Positions 11,312 to 18,903 of a stretch of DNA of 29,352 nucleotides are shown piece after piece. The stretch spans positions 1-29,352 of the IMG/VR virus record IMGVR_UViG_3300023170_000124; one strand, given 5' to 3'. The first letter of the stretch is position 1. The number at the start of each line of letters is the position of its first letter. A program made the translations under genes and the position numbers. The notes beneath the pieces were generated by a model. That model saw only the letters and a program-made list of their open reading frames with translations, was not told where the DNA came from and searched no databases. The stretch is from a virus.

Positions 11312-13015
11312 CTAAAAAAACTTACTAAGGTTTAACAATAATTTTTTATTAACTGGTAAACCATATTCTTTTTCCATATTTCTTAACGCTAGTCTAACAA
11401 GATTATTTTTATTTGCAACGTTTGGATACATTGCCTTTAATTGATTCATTTGATTAACTAAAGATTCTTGTGTTTTATATTCAGCTTTAGATATTCTAGG
11501 TGTACTCTCATCAATAGCACTAGGTACATATGTTTGTTTAGGTTTGTATTCTCTTTTTGTTTTATCATAAATTTCTATTTTACCTGGTTGTTCTTTACTA
11601 GCTCTTTCAGCTTGTACATCTGAGTCGTATCTTACACCTGATAATCTATCAGTACCAAAAGAAGTAATACCAGTACCTATTGGTTTTGCTTCATCAACTT
11701 CAGGTCCTACTTTTAAAAATATTGACTTACCTTTTTTATCAATACCTACAGGTAATTTATCTCCAACATTAAAACCCATTTCTTTTATAGTTTTATTTCC
11801 TGCAGCAGTTGGATGTTTAAAATTAATAGGTATTGTATTATCACCATAAGCTTTTTCATAATTTATTTTTGCTGCAGCTTCTAAATCTTCTTGAGTTTTA
11901 TTCATAAATCCACCACCTATTTTCATATCACCAAAGTTTTCTGTAAGCATAGGTTTAGTTTGTGTACCCATAGCTTGTCCTTCTAGTAAACCACCCTTAC
12001 CTTGTTCTATAATATTTGCTTGTGATTCGTCTAATGATTTACTTAATTTTTGTGCACGTTTAGTTTCAGTAGATAAATCTATTTTGTCAAAATCTTGTAC
12101 CATTTTGTTGTATTCTTTAATTTCAGCACTACTTTCAAATGGCATTTGTTTACCAATGTTGCTTTCATTTGCAGTTTTAATTAAATTATATTGTTTTACA
12201 TGACTATCTACAGGTCCGTAATACTTATCATCATATAAACCTGATTCTCTTTGTAAATATTCTAAGTCTTCAGTTGCTTGATTAGCAGCTTCTACTGCTT
12301 TTGTTAAAGCACTGTCACCAACTGAAGGTAATGTTTTTGATATGTCAGTTCCAGATGTACGTAACATACGACTAATACTAGATTTAGTTACTTTTAATGC
12401 AAGTTTATCTGATAGTCCTTTGTTTTTAGCAGTAAAATATTGTTTAGTTAAACGCAATTCATTGTCACTAAAATCATTCAATGATTTATAAACAGGTACA
12501 TATTTTTCTACAAAACTAGGTCTAGGACCAGCTGAACTTACATCTTTTAACATAGGTGTATAACCTCTACGAAGTTGTTTACCTATATCAATGTCAGCTT
12601 GTATATCTGACAAACCTCTAGATACAGTAGTTTCTATATCACCTACTTTTCTAGGTACATCTCCTTTACTTTGTTTAAATATTTGTTTACTTTTTACACC
12701 ACCTATATTTTCTACATCACTTATATTTGCTAAGTTACTATCTTTAAATTCACCTAAGCCATGATTACCTGTTGATTCTAAAATTTTATTTATAATTGCT
12801 GTATCAAATGCATCATCAGCACCTTCAGATATTAATTTACTTGCATCTACTGAACCTAATGCTACTTCACCACCTAATTTTAATTCAGCATGTATGCTTT
12901 TTAATACAGGTAAATCTTTTTTACTAACATTAAATTTATTAGATAAACGAACAGAACGACTACCACCTTTAGTTAATTGTTCTATAATGTATTCTATTCT
13001 GTCTATGTCACTCAT
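11312..13015 (-). CDS. large hypothetical, probable virion protein (567 aa)
   Basis: A 567-residue protein, hydrophilic and Lys/Asp/Ser-rich, with predicted long helices around residues 180-330 and few aromatic residues. I cannot assign a domain. Residues about 395-445 (IPINFKHPTAAGNKTIKEMG, KLPVGIDKKGKSIFLKVG) look like a small beta domain. It overlaps the DUF5675 gene by four bases (ATGA type). Length, helicity and late-block position are compatible with an internal virion or ejection protein; an alternative is an uncharacterised tail component. Confidence 0.75.
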   Translation of the reverse strand: MSDIDRIEYIIEQLTKGGSRSVRLSNKFNVSKKDLPVLKSIHAELKLGGEVALGSVDASKLISEGADDAFDTAIINKILESTGNHGLGEFKDSNLANISDVENIGGVKSKQIFKQSKGDVPRKVGDIETTVSRGLSDIQADIDIGKQLRRGYTPMLKDVSSAGPRPSFVEKYVPVYKSLNDFSDNELRLTKQYFTAKNKGLSDKLALKVTKSSISRMLRTSGTDISKTLPSVGDSALTKAVEAANQATEDLEYLQRESGLYDDKYYGPVDSHVKQYNLIKTANESNIGKQMPFESSAEIKEYNKMVQDFDKIDLSTETKRAQKLSKSLDESQANIIEQGKGGLLEGQAMGTQTKPMLTENFGDMKIGGGFMNKTQEDLEAAAKINYEKAYGDNTIPINFKHPTAAGNKTIKEMGFNVGDKLPVGIDKKGKSIFLKVGPEVDEAKPIGTGITSFGTDRLSGVRYDSDVQAERASKEQPGKIEIYDKTKREYKPKQTYVPSAIDESTPRISKAEYKTQESLVNQMNQLKAMYPNVANKNNLVRLALRNMEKEYGLPVNKKLLLNLSKFF

Positions 13016-13620
13016 ATTATTCTTTTTCCATCAAGCTTAGCAGATAATATTTTGACTTCACCACTTATCTCTTGCAATTTTTCCATAACTTGTTTAGGTT
13101 GTATCATATCTGGTGGAGCTGCATTAGAAACTTCAGGTGTAGGTAACTTACCATCATAATCTATATATTCTACTTCTACATCTAATCCTGATTCAATAGC
13201 AGCTAATACACGAGGATATACAAGTGCATATGCATCACGACTTGAACCAATAAACCCATCTTTAGCTACTAAATTGCTAGTTTGTGTGTTACCTAACAGC
13301 AAACAACCTGCAGTATTTTCATCTGTATTACCTGAATGCCATAGTATCCATTCAAATCCAGGTACATCTAATACCCATATCATACCTTTATGAAAGTCTG
13401 CACCATATCTGGACAGATAACGATTATGAAAACCACCTTCTGTACGTAAACCTAGCTTATAAGTACCAGCAGGTATGCGTGTTTCACCCCAGACTTTAAC
13501 ATCACGTTGTTCATCTTCTAATGTATAACAAAGAAATGTACGCTTACCATTGTTGACTTCAAATAACAAACCTGATGTAGAGTCTTTTTGACTACTAACT
13601 CTTAATACTTCGTATTTCAA
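13012..13620 (-). CDS. DUF5675 family protein
   Basis: Residues 1-155 match the DUF5675 pattern: YTLEDEQRD, 'ETRIPAGTYKLGLRTEGG', GMIWVLDVPGFEWILWHSGN and the highly conserved 'TAGCLLLG'. The His-Ser-Gly ... Gly-Cys arrangement recalls L,D-transpeptidase-like active sites, so a peptidoglycan-related or virion role is possible, but the family is formally of unknown function. The C-terminal 50 residues form a helix (MEKLQEISGEVKILSAKL) suited to oligomerisation. The start is TTG at 13620; no strong SD precedes it, and it lies inside the end of the upstream Cys-rich gene. Confidence 0.83.
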   Translation of the reverse strand: MKYEVLRVSSQKDSTSGLLFEVNNGKRTFLCYTLEDEQRDVKVWGETRIPAGTYKLGLRTEGGFHNRYLSRYGADFHKGMIWVLDVPGFEWILWHSGNTDENTAGCLLLGNTQTSNLVAKDGFIGSSRDAYALVYPRVLAAIESGLDVEVEYIDYDGKLPTPEVSNAAPPDMIQPKQVMEKLQEISGEVKILSAKLDGKRII

Positions 13621-13762
13621 TTGATTCCCACACTTTACACCAACCTCCTGGTGCTACTTGTTCTTTGAATGCAATGCAATAGTTATTAATATAATGTTTG
13701 CAATTAGAACAATACTGACCAGTTGTATTACTTCTGTTAACATATGCTCCTGGTAACGCCAT
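13595..13762 (-). CDS. HiPIP-like four-Cys small protein (55 aa)
   Basis: A 55-residue frame from ATG 13762 contains YCSNCKHYI (Cys18, Cys21), CIAF (Cys29) and GGWCKVW (Cys42). The spacing C-x2-C-x7-C-x12-G-W-C resembles the cysteine ligands of high-potential iron-sulfur proteins, although zinc binding is equally possible. Its 3' end overlaps the TTG start of the DUF5675 gene by 26 bases in another frame, and its start overlaps the preceding stop by one base. Such mini-proteins occur in late regions of marine phages; role unknown. Confidence 0.62.
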   Translation of the reverse strand: MALPGAYVNRSNTTGQYCSNCKHYINNYCIAFKEQVAPGGWCKVWESIEIRSIKS

Positions 13763-13890
13763 TACTTTTTCTTACGAATCTTTTTAATTTTATTGTTATG
13801 TGTTTTAGCATAAATAAAATTTTTAGTTTCACGAGTGACTGTACCTTCATAGGTTTTGTCACCCCATTTCCAACTTACTGTTTTAGCCAT
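13762..13890 (-). CDS. small basic SH3/Tudor-like protein (42 aa)
   Basis: A 42-residue frame: VSWKWGDKTYEGTVTRET is a compact beta pattern like the core of small SH3/Tudor-like barrels (DUF2945-like), followed by a strongly basic tail ending KKIRKKK. It starts one base inside the stop of the DUF5872-like gene and ends one base into the next gene (TAATG at both ends). The basic tail suggests nucleic-acid binding. Too short for a firm family call. Confidence 0.62.
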   Translation of the reverse strand: MAKTVSWKWGDKTYEGTVTRETKNFIYAKTHNNKIKKIRKKK

Positions 13891-14183
13891 TACCACTTAA
13901 CCTTATGTGACCAATACTTAGCAGATAATTTAGATTTAGGTTTACCTTGTGCATTATGTCTAGCATAATACGACTTTTTACGTGCTTTATCTTTTTTACT
14001 TTTAGGATTTTTACCAGCACCTTTAACACCTTGTTGTCCAAATCTAATTAACTTATACTTGTTACCTTCTTTAGCCATAACAACATGTGATTTTGTTTTG
14101 TGACTAGGTGTAAGCTTAGGTTTATTAACACCTTTAAGGCCGTTCTTTTTCATAATAGCTTTAACTCTATCTGGAACTGCCAT
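13890..14183 (-). CDS. DUF5872-like basic phage protein
   Basis: A 97-residue, highly basic protein. The segment 'HVVMAKEGNKYKLIRFGQQG' (near 33-52), then KDKARKKSYYARHNAQ and the end 'SAKYWSHKVKW' form a pattern I recognise from DUF5872 proteins of marine and other phages. The N-terminal VKAIMKKNGLKGVNKPK resembles a helix for nucleic-acid contact. Function of the family is not established. AGGAGATATA precedes the ATG. A possible weak promoter (TATACT at 14215-14210) lies upstream. Confidence 0.78.
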   Translation of the reverse strand: MAVPDRVKAIMKKNGLKGVNKPKLTPSHKTKSHVVMAKEGNKYKLIRFGQQGVKGAGKNPKSKKDKARKKSYYARHNAQGKPKSKLSAKYWSHKVKW

Positions 14184-14236
14184 TATATCTCCTGTTTTCT
14201 CGTTTAACTAAGTATAATGATAGTATATTACTAAAG

Positions 14237-14323
14237 CTAGTTATTAGTGCAGTTATCACTGCCGTGCTTACAATTACAAATTTGTACAAACGAACCATCT
14301 TCTTTTTCTTTTACCATACACAT
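14237..14323 (-). CDS. Cys-rich micropeptide (28 aa)
   Basis: A 28-codon frame starts at ATG 14323 with GGAGG five bases upstream (inside the end of the previous gene, whose stop is at 14325-14327). It contains Cys2, CNC at 16-18 and Cys25 with a His at 20, enough for one metal site. The excellent SD and intergenic position favour a real gene despite the size. I have a general memory of similar 'VQICNCKH' micropeptides in marine phages but cannot name a family. Confidence 0.55.
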   Translation of the reverse strand: MCMVKEKEDGSFVQICNCKHGSDNCTNN

Positions 14324-14324
14324 A

Positions 14325-14528
14325 CTATCCTCCTATTTTAAATAATAACTCTGTAAAATTAGATTCTAACATATCTAGTTCACTATTCATTTCCATAACC
14401 ATAGCATCACAAGCGTTCTGATGTGATTTAATTTCTTCTATCGAGTTGAATACCCAACCAAATGCACTAATTACTATTGTTGCAATTATTGGAATGATTG
14501 TTTTTGTGTCTATTTTTAATGTTGCCAT
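14325..14528 (-). CDS. small membrane protein (67 aa), possible lysis accessory
   Basis: One clear membrane segment (about residues 11-28, IIPIIATIVISAFGWVFN) is followed by a charged helix (SIEEIKSHQN, MVMEMNSELDMLESNFTELL) with heptad character. That topology, one N-terminal helix plus a coiled coil, is seen in spanin-like or holin/antiholin proteins. Its last codons contain the SD for the micropeptide. It is one of three consecutive small membrane proteins (14325-14867), a grouping typical of a lysis cassette. Confidence 0.7.
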   Translation of the reverse strand: MATLKIDTKTIIPIIATIVISAFGWVFNSIEEIKSHQNACDAMVMEMNSELDMLESNFTELLFKIGG

Positions 14529-14535
14529 TATTCTC

Positions 14536-14709
14536 CTACATTAAGGCAGCAACAACAACACCACCTACTGCTACCAATAATCCTAATACTTTATAAAATT
14601 CTGCTTTGTCTAGTTTTGCGTCTAGTTTACTATCTATTTCATCAAGGCGTTTTAATACCATATCTAACATCTCCTTCTGTGTATAACCATTACCGAGATA
14701 GTCAGACAT
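14536..14709 (-). CDS. XhlA-like coiled-coil/membrane protein (57 aa)
   Basis: A 57-residue frame from ATG 14709 has a short coiled coil (MLDMVLKRLDEIDSKLDAKL) and a C-terminal membrane segment (LGLLVAVGGVVVAALM). This matches the topology of XhlA-type haemolysin/lysis proteins, which are small, with a coiled coil followed by a C-terminal helix. It overlaps the stop of the preceding frame by one base. A lysis-accessory or membrane-anchor role is likely but not proven. Confidence 0.65.
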   Translation of the reverse strand: MSDYLGNGYTQKEMLDMVLKRLDEIDSKLDAKLDKAEFYKVLGLLVAVGGVVVAALM

Positions 14710-14867
14710 TATGGAAGGTCATCCTCTGACATATAGATGTCATCACTCCAGGTGTATGCTTTATCGTAGTAGTTACGATTTTCCCAATCCCAAGTACTTA
14801 ATCTTTTAAGAGTTGATACAATATCTTTTAAAAAAATACCTAATAAAAACCCAATTATAAAATCCAT
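14709..14867 (-). CDS. small N-terminally anchored membrane protein (52 aa)
   Basis: A 52-residue frame starts with a membrane helix (MDFIIGFLLGIFLKDIV), followed by a Trp/Tyr/Asp-rich cytoplasmic or periplasmic part (WDWENRNYYDKAYTWSDD). There is no Shine-Dalgarno before ATG 14867. Instead an extended -10 box, TGTTATAAT, ends seven bases upstream, so the mRNA is probably leaderless. The stop overlaps the next start (TAATG). It heads the small-membrane-protein cassette. Confidence 0.65.
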   Translation of the reverse strand: MDFIIGFLLGIFLKDIVSTLKRLSTWDWENRNYYDKAYTWSDDIYMSEDDLP

Positions 14868-14874
14868 AAGCAGG

Positions 14875-14902
14875 ATTATAACATATTATAACTTTTTGGA
14901 AA
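14875..14902 (-). promoter_or_regulatory. extended -10 promoter for membrane-protein cassette
   Basis: On the minus strand TTTCCA (14902-14897), a 16-base spacer and TGTTATAAT (14883-14875) form an extended -10 promoter. The -10 hexamer ends seven bases before ATG 14867, matching the two leaderless-type starts on the plus strand. A second TATAAT lies at 14890-14885. The site overlaps the end of the 78-residue gene. Confidence 0.58.
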
Positions 14903-15122
14903 TCATTTTAGAACTTCTACCAGTTTTAGTATTTTTATTTTTTTCTATAACTTCAGAAGTTAAATATTTTTTAATATCTTCTTCTTTTAATATTAATTCA
15001 TTAGTTGCATAACTAACAATTTTTTCTACTTCTTCAGGATTGTGCATATCTATTTCTTTATCAACTAAAATATCATCAATCCATAAACTAAATTTAACTG
15101 AATAACTTATATATTCTTTCAT
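14886..15122 (-). CDS. hypothetical protein (78 aa)
   Basis: A 78-residue charged protein with strand-forming N-terminus (YISYSVKFSLWIDDILVD) and helical, Lys/Glu-rich remainder. No domain recognised. AAGAAAGGATT precedes the ATG. It overlaps the 241-residue gene by four bases and closes the four-gene overlapping run that holds the three tandem paralogs. Its end overlaps the extended -10 promoter at 14875-14902. Function unknown. Confidence 0.7.
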   Translation of the reverse strand: MKEYISYSVKFSLWIDDILVDKEIDMHNPEEVEKIVSYATNELILKEEDIKKYLTSEVIEKNKNTKTGRSSKMISKKL

Positions 15123-15844
15123 TCTATAATCCTTTCTTTTATTTTAGCTAAAGTTTTATTTAACATTTTACTTTCGTGAAATCTAGCATATCTATTTATT
15201 AACGGTACATTGCTTTCCCAAGAACTTGCAGTACTACAAACATTCATAATTTTTGCTAAATCATTTGACATTTCAAACATTTTAAATTTAATTTTTTTAT
15301 TTGTTAAAAAATTAATAAAAGCTAAAGGTTCATTTTGTTTAATAATAAATTCATCTACATTTGACCACAAGTTAAATTCTACTTGTATAGGTCTAAACCA
15401 TTTACCAATATTATATTGTCCAGGAGTTACTGAACCATATTGCATATGAGGTGCATTAATAAAATAAGGAGCTGTAAATTGAACTTCTAAACTTTCATCA
15501 GCAAATAATATTATTGGATAACTATATTCTAATAATATTTGATTATTTAATTGTGGTTCTCTTTTTATTGTTGCACTTAAAGAATTTTTACCAGTAGATA
15601 AAGCAACGTTTGTTATTTTATAACTAGATTCTATAGGATTTTCTAACACATATAAATTTTTAGATAAGTTTTGATAAGCAGTACAAGATAAATAAGCTCT
15701 ATTATTTAGTTCTTTACTACGAGTTTTATTTATATTTTTATTTAATAAACTACTTAAACTAACAGGTTCTTTATAAAGTATTGACCAATCTTCTGTTTGA
15801 TGTAAATTATCAGGACTTGCATAATATACAGTTATTTCTTTCAT
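15119..15844 (-). CDS. diverged paralog of PWWK-type phage protein (copy 3)
   Basis: A 241-residue beta-rich protein. Three segments align by eye with the two genes upstream: 'YLSCTAYQNLSKNLYVLENP' (about 51-70), 'PGQYNIGKWFRPIQVEF' (about 140-156) and 'IIKQNEPLAFINF' (about 165-177). The corresponding parts of the best-preserved copy are YCPSFADIFNLGYVLPAP, PYGVIDIDIHHEV and 'IKAGTPLCYYIPF'. The N-terminal PWWK motif is missing. It overlaps both neighbours by four bases. The family's role is unknown to me; position between tail fibre genes and lysis genes suggests a virion or host-interaction function. Confidence 0.7.
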   Translation of the reverse strand: MKEITVYYASPDNLHQTEDWSILYKEPVSLSSLLNKNINKTRSKELNNRAYLSCTAYQNLSKNLYVLENPIESSYKITNVALSTGKNSLSATIKREPQLNNQILLEYSYPIILFADESLEVQFTAPYFINAPHMQYGSVTPGQYNIGKWFRPIQVEFNLWSNVDEFIIKQNEPLAFINFLTNKKIKFKMFEMSNDLAKIMNVCSTASSWESNVPLINRYARFHESKMLNKTLAKIKERIIE

Positions 15845-16527
15845 AATAATTTATTAGGTCTTTTATTAATTATGTTATTAATTATAGGTCTAACATTTTT
15901 ATAGTAACTTACAATATTGTTACTGTATTTATAATATTTATTTATATTATCTGTACTATCTATATAATTTAAATCTACTTTGTAATTGAACATTAAGTTA
16001 GCAAATGATTTACCAAGTGTTAATGTTACAGTTGCTGATTTATCTGTTGTTTGCATATAAGTAGGATTTATTTCTCTTATCCAATTATTAATATAAAAAC
16101 CTCCAGGTACAAATACACAATTATCATAAGTTTTTTCATCAGGTGGTAACATAGTAATTTCAATATCTTTAGCATCATCAGTAGCAAACACTAAATAAGT
16201 ATGCAATTGCAAAACAGCTCTACCATTATGTAGCTGTACATTAATTATATGATTAAATACATCACTGACTTCATCTGTTACTTGCATATCTTTATTATTA
16301 AAATTCCAATAAGCAAATGGTTTTGCATTGTTATCAAGACCAAAAGTAATTTCTACAGTGTATGGAGATAATAAGTTATACAATTTATTATGCGTAGATT
16401 TAATAGCAGGACAACCAAAGTCAATTGTTTTTCTTTTAATAATTTCAGGTAACAAAAACTTAGGTATTATTGAGTTAGGACTTTGCGTGTAAGATACTTT
16501 ATGTTTTTTTTTATCATTAAATATCAT
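15841..16527 (-). CDS. diverged paralog of PWWK-type phage protein (copy 2)
   Basis: A 228-residue protein in the same run. It keeps 'FGCPAIKSTHNKLYNLLSP' (about 37-55) followed by a strand (YTVEITFG), and FVPGGFYINNWIREI (about 133-147), which align with copies 1 and 3. The GTP-L-Y-IPFKR element is replaced by LGKSFANLMFNY. The C-terminus is a basic Asn/Ile/Lys-rich tail. There is no clear SD; translation is probably coupled through the 11-base overlap with copy 1. The DNA is more AT-rich than the capsid genes. Function unknown. Confidence 0.7.
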   Translation of the reverse strand: MIFNDKKKHKVSYTQSPNSIIPKFLLPEIIKRKTIDFGCPAIKSTHNKLYNLLSPYTVEITFGLDNNAKPFAYWNFNNKDMQVTDEVSDVFNHIINVQLHNGRAVLQLHTYLVFATDDAKDIEITMLPPDEKTYDNCVFVPGGFYINNWIREINPTYMQTTDKSATVTLTLGKSFANLMFNYKVDLNYIDSTDNINKYYKYSNNIVSYYKNVRPIINNIINKRPNKLL

Positions 16528-17254
16528 ATTTACGTTTTTTAAAATATCCTTTACTAAAACTTCTATGTGCTAAATATTGTGATTTAATAACTTTATTTTT
16601 AAGTTCTTCATCCATAGGTTTCATTTCTACTTTTGTATCAGTTCTTTTAAATGGAATGTAATAACATAGTGGTGTTCCAGCTTTTATATACACTTCATCT
16701 TTATCACTAACATAAAATATTTGTGGATTAACTTCGTGATGAATATCAATATCTATAACACCATATGGTACATACCAATCATCCATTTGGTCATAATGAT
16801 AAAACATTGGTAACTGCATTAAACTATAACCAGGAGGACCTATTATTTGTATTGGATTTACAAATTTAAATACTTTTTTAATTGGACTATTTATGTGTTG
16901 TATCATTTGACTATCGTGATGTATTTCTATTTCAAATGCTTCATTAGCAATTTTCCAATAATTAATATCGTGATTATCTTTAGCTACAGAAAACCACATA
17001 TCTACAGGTGCAGGTAATACATAACCTAAATTAAATATATCAGCAAAACTAGGACAATATTTTACAGTTCTACCATTAGGTATTATTTCTTTTCCTACAA
17101 CAGGAAATGACAAACCTTCTTCATTTATATCTCTTGGGATATTTTTCCACCAAGGTGGTATAAATTTATTAGCTGGTTGTAAATGCACATCTAATGATGA
17201 ATAAACACCCATATTAAATGTACAGGTTATTATTTTATCTTTTTTGAATTTCAT
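16517..17254 (-). CDS. PWWK-type conserved phage protein (copy 1, best preserved)
   Basis: The 245-residue protein has the full set of family marks: PPWWKNIP near 33-40, 'KYCPSFADIFNLGYVLPAP' near 65-83, a His-containing middle (EIHHDSQ), PPGYSLMQLPMFYH near 138-151, GVIDIDIHHE near 165-174, and 'IKAGTPLCYYIPFKR' near 194-208. I recognise this combination (WWK, CP, H-Q, GY, IDTD-like, GTP-IPFKR) as a widespread uncharacterised family of marine phages, probably all-beta. AAGGTGGAAC precedes the ATG. It heads the overlapping run 17254-14886. No catalytic mechanism can be assigned. Confidence 0.8.
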   Translation of the reverse strand: MKFKKDKIITCTFNMGVYSSLDVHLQPANKFIPPWWKNIPRDINEEGLSFPVVGKEIIPNGRTVKYCPSFADIFNLGYVLPAPVDMWFSVAKDNHDINYWKIANEAFEIEIHHDSQMIQHINSPIKKVFKFVNPIQIIGPPGYSLMQLPMFYHYDQMDDWYVPYGVIDIDIHHEVNPQIFYVSDKDEVYIKAGTPLCYYIPFKRTDTKVEMKPMDEELKNKVIKSQYLAHRSFSKGYFKKRKYDI

Positions 17255-17280
17255 AGTTCCACCTTACTATAGTTAATATT

Positions 17281-17655
17281 TTATTCTTGAACTTCCCATT
17301 GTTGTAGTTCTTCATTCCAATGTTTATAAACACCTACAGGTTCAACTGGATATTCAACAGGTGCTACCCATTCAGCATTATCAACATCTAATGTCCAACT
17401 ATCAAAAGGTTTTGGAGGCATAAATATATCGTGTTCTCTAATATAAAGATACCCTTCACTAGCATAGTTACCACGTATATTATTATTATAAGAAGTTTTT
17501 AACCAAATTGTTTCTTCACCATATAATGATTTACAAAAAGCAATACCTGCTTCTTCTGTTTCTAATTGTGTTACAGGGTCTAAGTTGTCATTATCATTAA
17601 CTGCAATAACTCTTAATACATTATCTTGGTTATCTAATTCTGCGTAATAAGCCAT
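17281..17655 (-). CDS. tail-fibre-associated conserved protein (124 aa)
   Basis: A 124-residue acidic, aromatic protein: MAYYAELDNQDNVLRVIAVN at the start, 'GYLYIREHDIFMPPKPFDSW' split near 74-95, and a W-rich end. I recognise this from marine phage tail regions, where copies sit beside fibre genes; strand-rich architecture suggests a small structural or assembly protein. It lies two bases downstream of the glycine-rich protein, so a chaperone or attachment role for that tip protein is plausible. RBS is modest (AGGAAATAAC). Confidence 0.75.
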   Translation of the reverse strand: MAYYAELDNQDNVLRVIAVNDNDNLDPVTQLETEEAGIAFCKSLYGEETIWLKTSYNNNIRGNYASEGYLYIREHDIFMPPKPFDSWTLDVDNAEWVAPVEYPVEPVGVYKHWNEELQQWEVQE

Positions 17656-17657
17656 AG

Positions 17658-18539
17658 TTATTTCCTATACTTTACTATAACAACACCTTTACCACCTGAA
17701 CCGCCACCAACGTTACCAGCGTATGAAGTACCTCCACCGCCACCTCCTCCAAGGTTAGCTGTTCCTGATTGTCCACCACCGCCACCAGAGCCGCCATTTC
17801 CACCGCCTCCGTCACCGCCTGGTTGACCACCACTTAATTCTCCACCAGCACCACCGCCACCATAAGTAACAGCTGTACCAGTTATGCTTGAAGTACGTCC
17901 TTCACCACCGTGACCATCACCATCATTATCTCCTACAGTTCCTGCACCACCGCCAGAACCACCAGAACCTGAACCATAACCACCATTATATCCTTCAGGA
18001 GTACTGTCATAAGAGGAGTTACCGCCTATATTACCTGAACCAGGAGAACGTCCTCTACCACCGCCACCGCCAGTTCCTCCATTACCACCATTATTATTAG
18101 GTGCAAATCCACCTCCGCCTCCTCCATAAGATGAAGCAAAGTTTGAGAAAGATGACATACCACCTCTAGATGCAGTAGCTGCGTATCCAGAACCACCAGA
18201 ACCATTACCAATAGTTATTGTATAACTACCTGGTCCTAAAGGAGTTGTTGTTGTACCAGTACGAAAGCCTCCACCTCCGCCACCGCCACCTTCGTTAGAG
18301 CCTTCAGTAGCTAATCCACCACCAGCTCCTCCTCCAACAACGACAAACTCAACAGCTCTTTTACCAAAAGTAATATTAAAACTTCCACTGTTATTAAATT
18401 TATGCACTAAATAACCATTAACTTCGGTTACTACATCACCACCTGATGCTTTAAAACCACCACCATATTCATTACCAACACTAGCTGCACGGAATGAACC
18501 TCCGTTAACTCCTTGTCCTCTAGCAGACTTTACGCTCAT
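17658..18539 (-). CDS. glycine-rich tail tip / adhesin-like protein
   Basis: The 293-residue protein has an N-terminal beta domain (residues 1-75, including VNGYLVHKFNNSGSFNITFG and VEFVVVGGG) and then a very glycine-rich body made of GGG-type repeats that ends in GVVIVKYRK. This fits the glycine-rich domain family of phage tail fibres and receptor-binding tips. Polyglycine-rich sandwiches of helices are known from phage adhesins such as those of S16. It probably sits at the far end of a tail fibre and contacts the host. GC content is locally raised by GGN codons. AGGAGT precedes the ATG. Confidence 0.83.
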   Translation of the reverse strand: MSVKSARGQGVNGGSFRAASVGNEYGGGFKASGGDVVTEVNGYLVHKFNNSGSFNITFGKRAVEFVVVGGGAGGGLATEGSNEGGGGGGGGFRTGTTTTPLGPGSYTITIGNGSGGSGYAATASRGGMSSFSNFASSYGGGGGGFAPNNNGGNGGTGGGGGRGRSPGSGNIGGNSSYDSTPEGYNGGYGSGSGGSGGGAGTVGDNDGDGHGGEGRTSSITGTAVTYGGGGAGGELSGGQPGGDGGGGNGGSGGGGGQSGTANLGGGGGGGTSYAGNVGGGSGGKGVVIVKYRK

Positions 18540-18547
18540 TTAAACTC

Positions 18548-18880
18548 CTAAGCTGTTATTACTGTACCAAATGCACTAAAACTTACATCTGCTGTGCTAG
18601 CTGTTGCTTTAAGAACATCACCATCAGCAAGTGTTATACCTAATGTAAGAAATAATGTATCGTTTGCAGGAACTGGTACATCTTTAGAAATGTAATGTTC
18701 ATCACCTGCTGTTTCTCCTGCAGGTACAACTTGCAAGTCATAAGTTTTTTCTGCTGATGACCTATTGCAAATTACAACAGTAGAAACAATTACTTCTCCG
18801 TCTTGGTCAGGTATTAAATCAACAGGTGCGCTTGTAAAAGCGTCTGCTGTTTGTCCTAGTACTTTATATGCGTTTGCCAT
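18548..18880 (-). CDS. Ig-like phage structural protein (110 aa)
   Basis: A 110-residue all-beta protein. The segment 'EVIVSTVVICNRSSAEKTYD' (near 29-48) with later 'HYISKDVPVPANDTLFL' and LADGDVLKATAS is a pattern common in small virion proteins of marine phages, where an immunoglobulin-like sandwich decorates tail or fibre. TTGGAGATAAAAT gives a good SD. A possible promoter (18904-18930) lies upstream, so this gene and the fibre genes below it may also be transcribed separately. Confidence 0.75.
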   Translation of the reverse strand: MANAYKVLGQTADAFTSAPVDLIPDQDGEVIVSTVVICNRSSAEKTYDLQVVPAGETAGDEHYISKDVPVPANDTLFLTLGITLADGDVLKATASTADVSFSAFGTVITA

Positions 18881-18903
18881 ATTTTATCTCCAATTATTTT
18901 TCT

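Noticed and set aside
17888-18211. Open frames opposite and alongside the glycine-rich gene encoding His/Tyr-rich or Val-rich proteins.
   Set aside because: They are shadows of GGN repeats; composition is low-complexity and no start signals exist.
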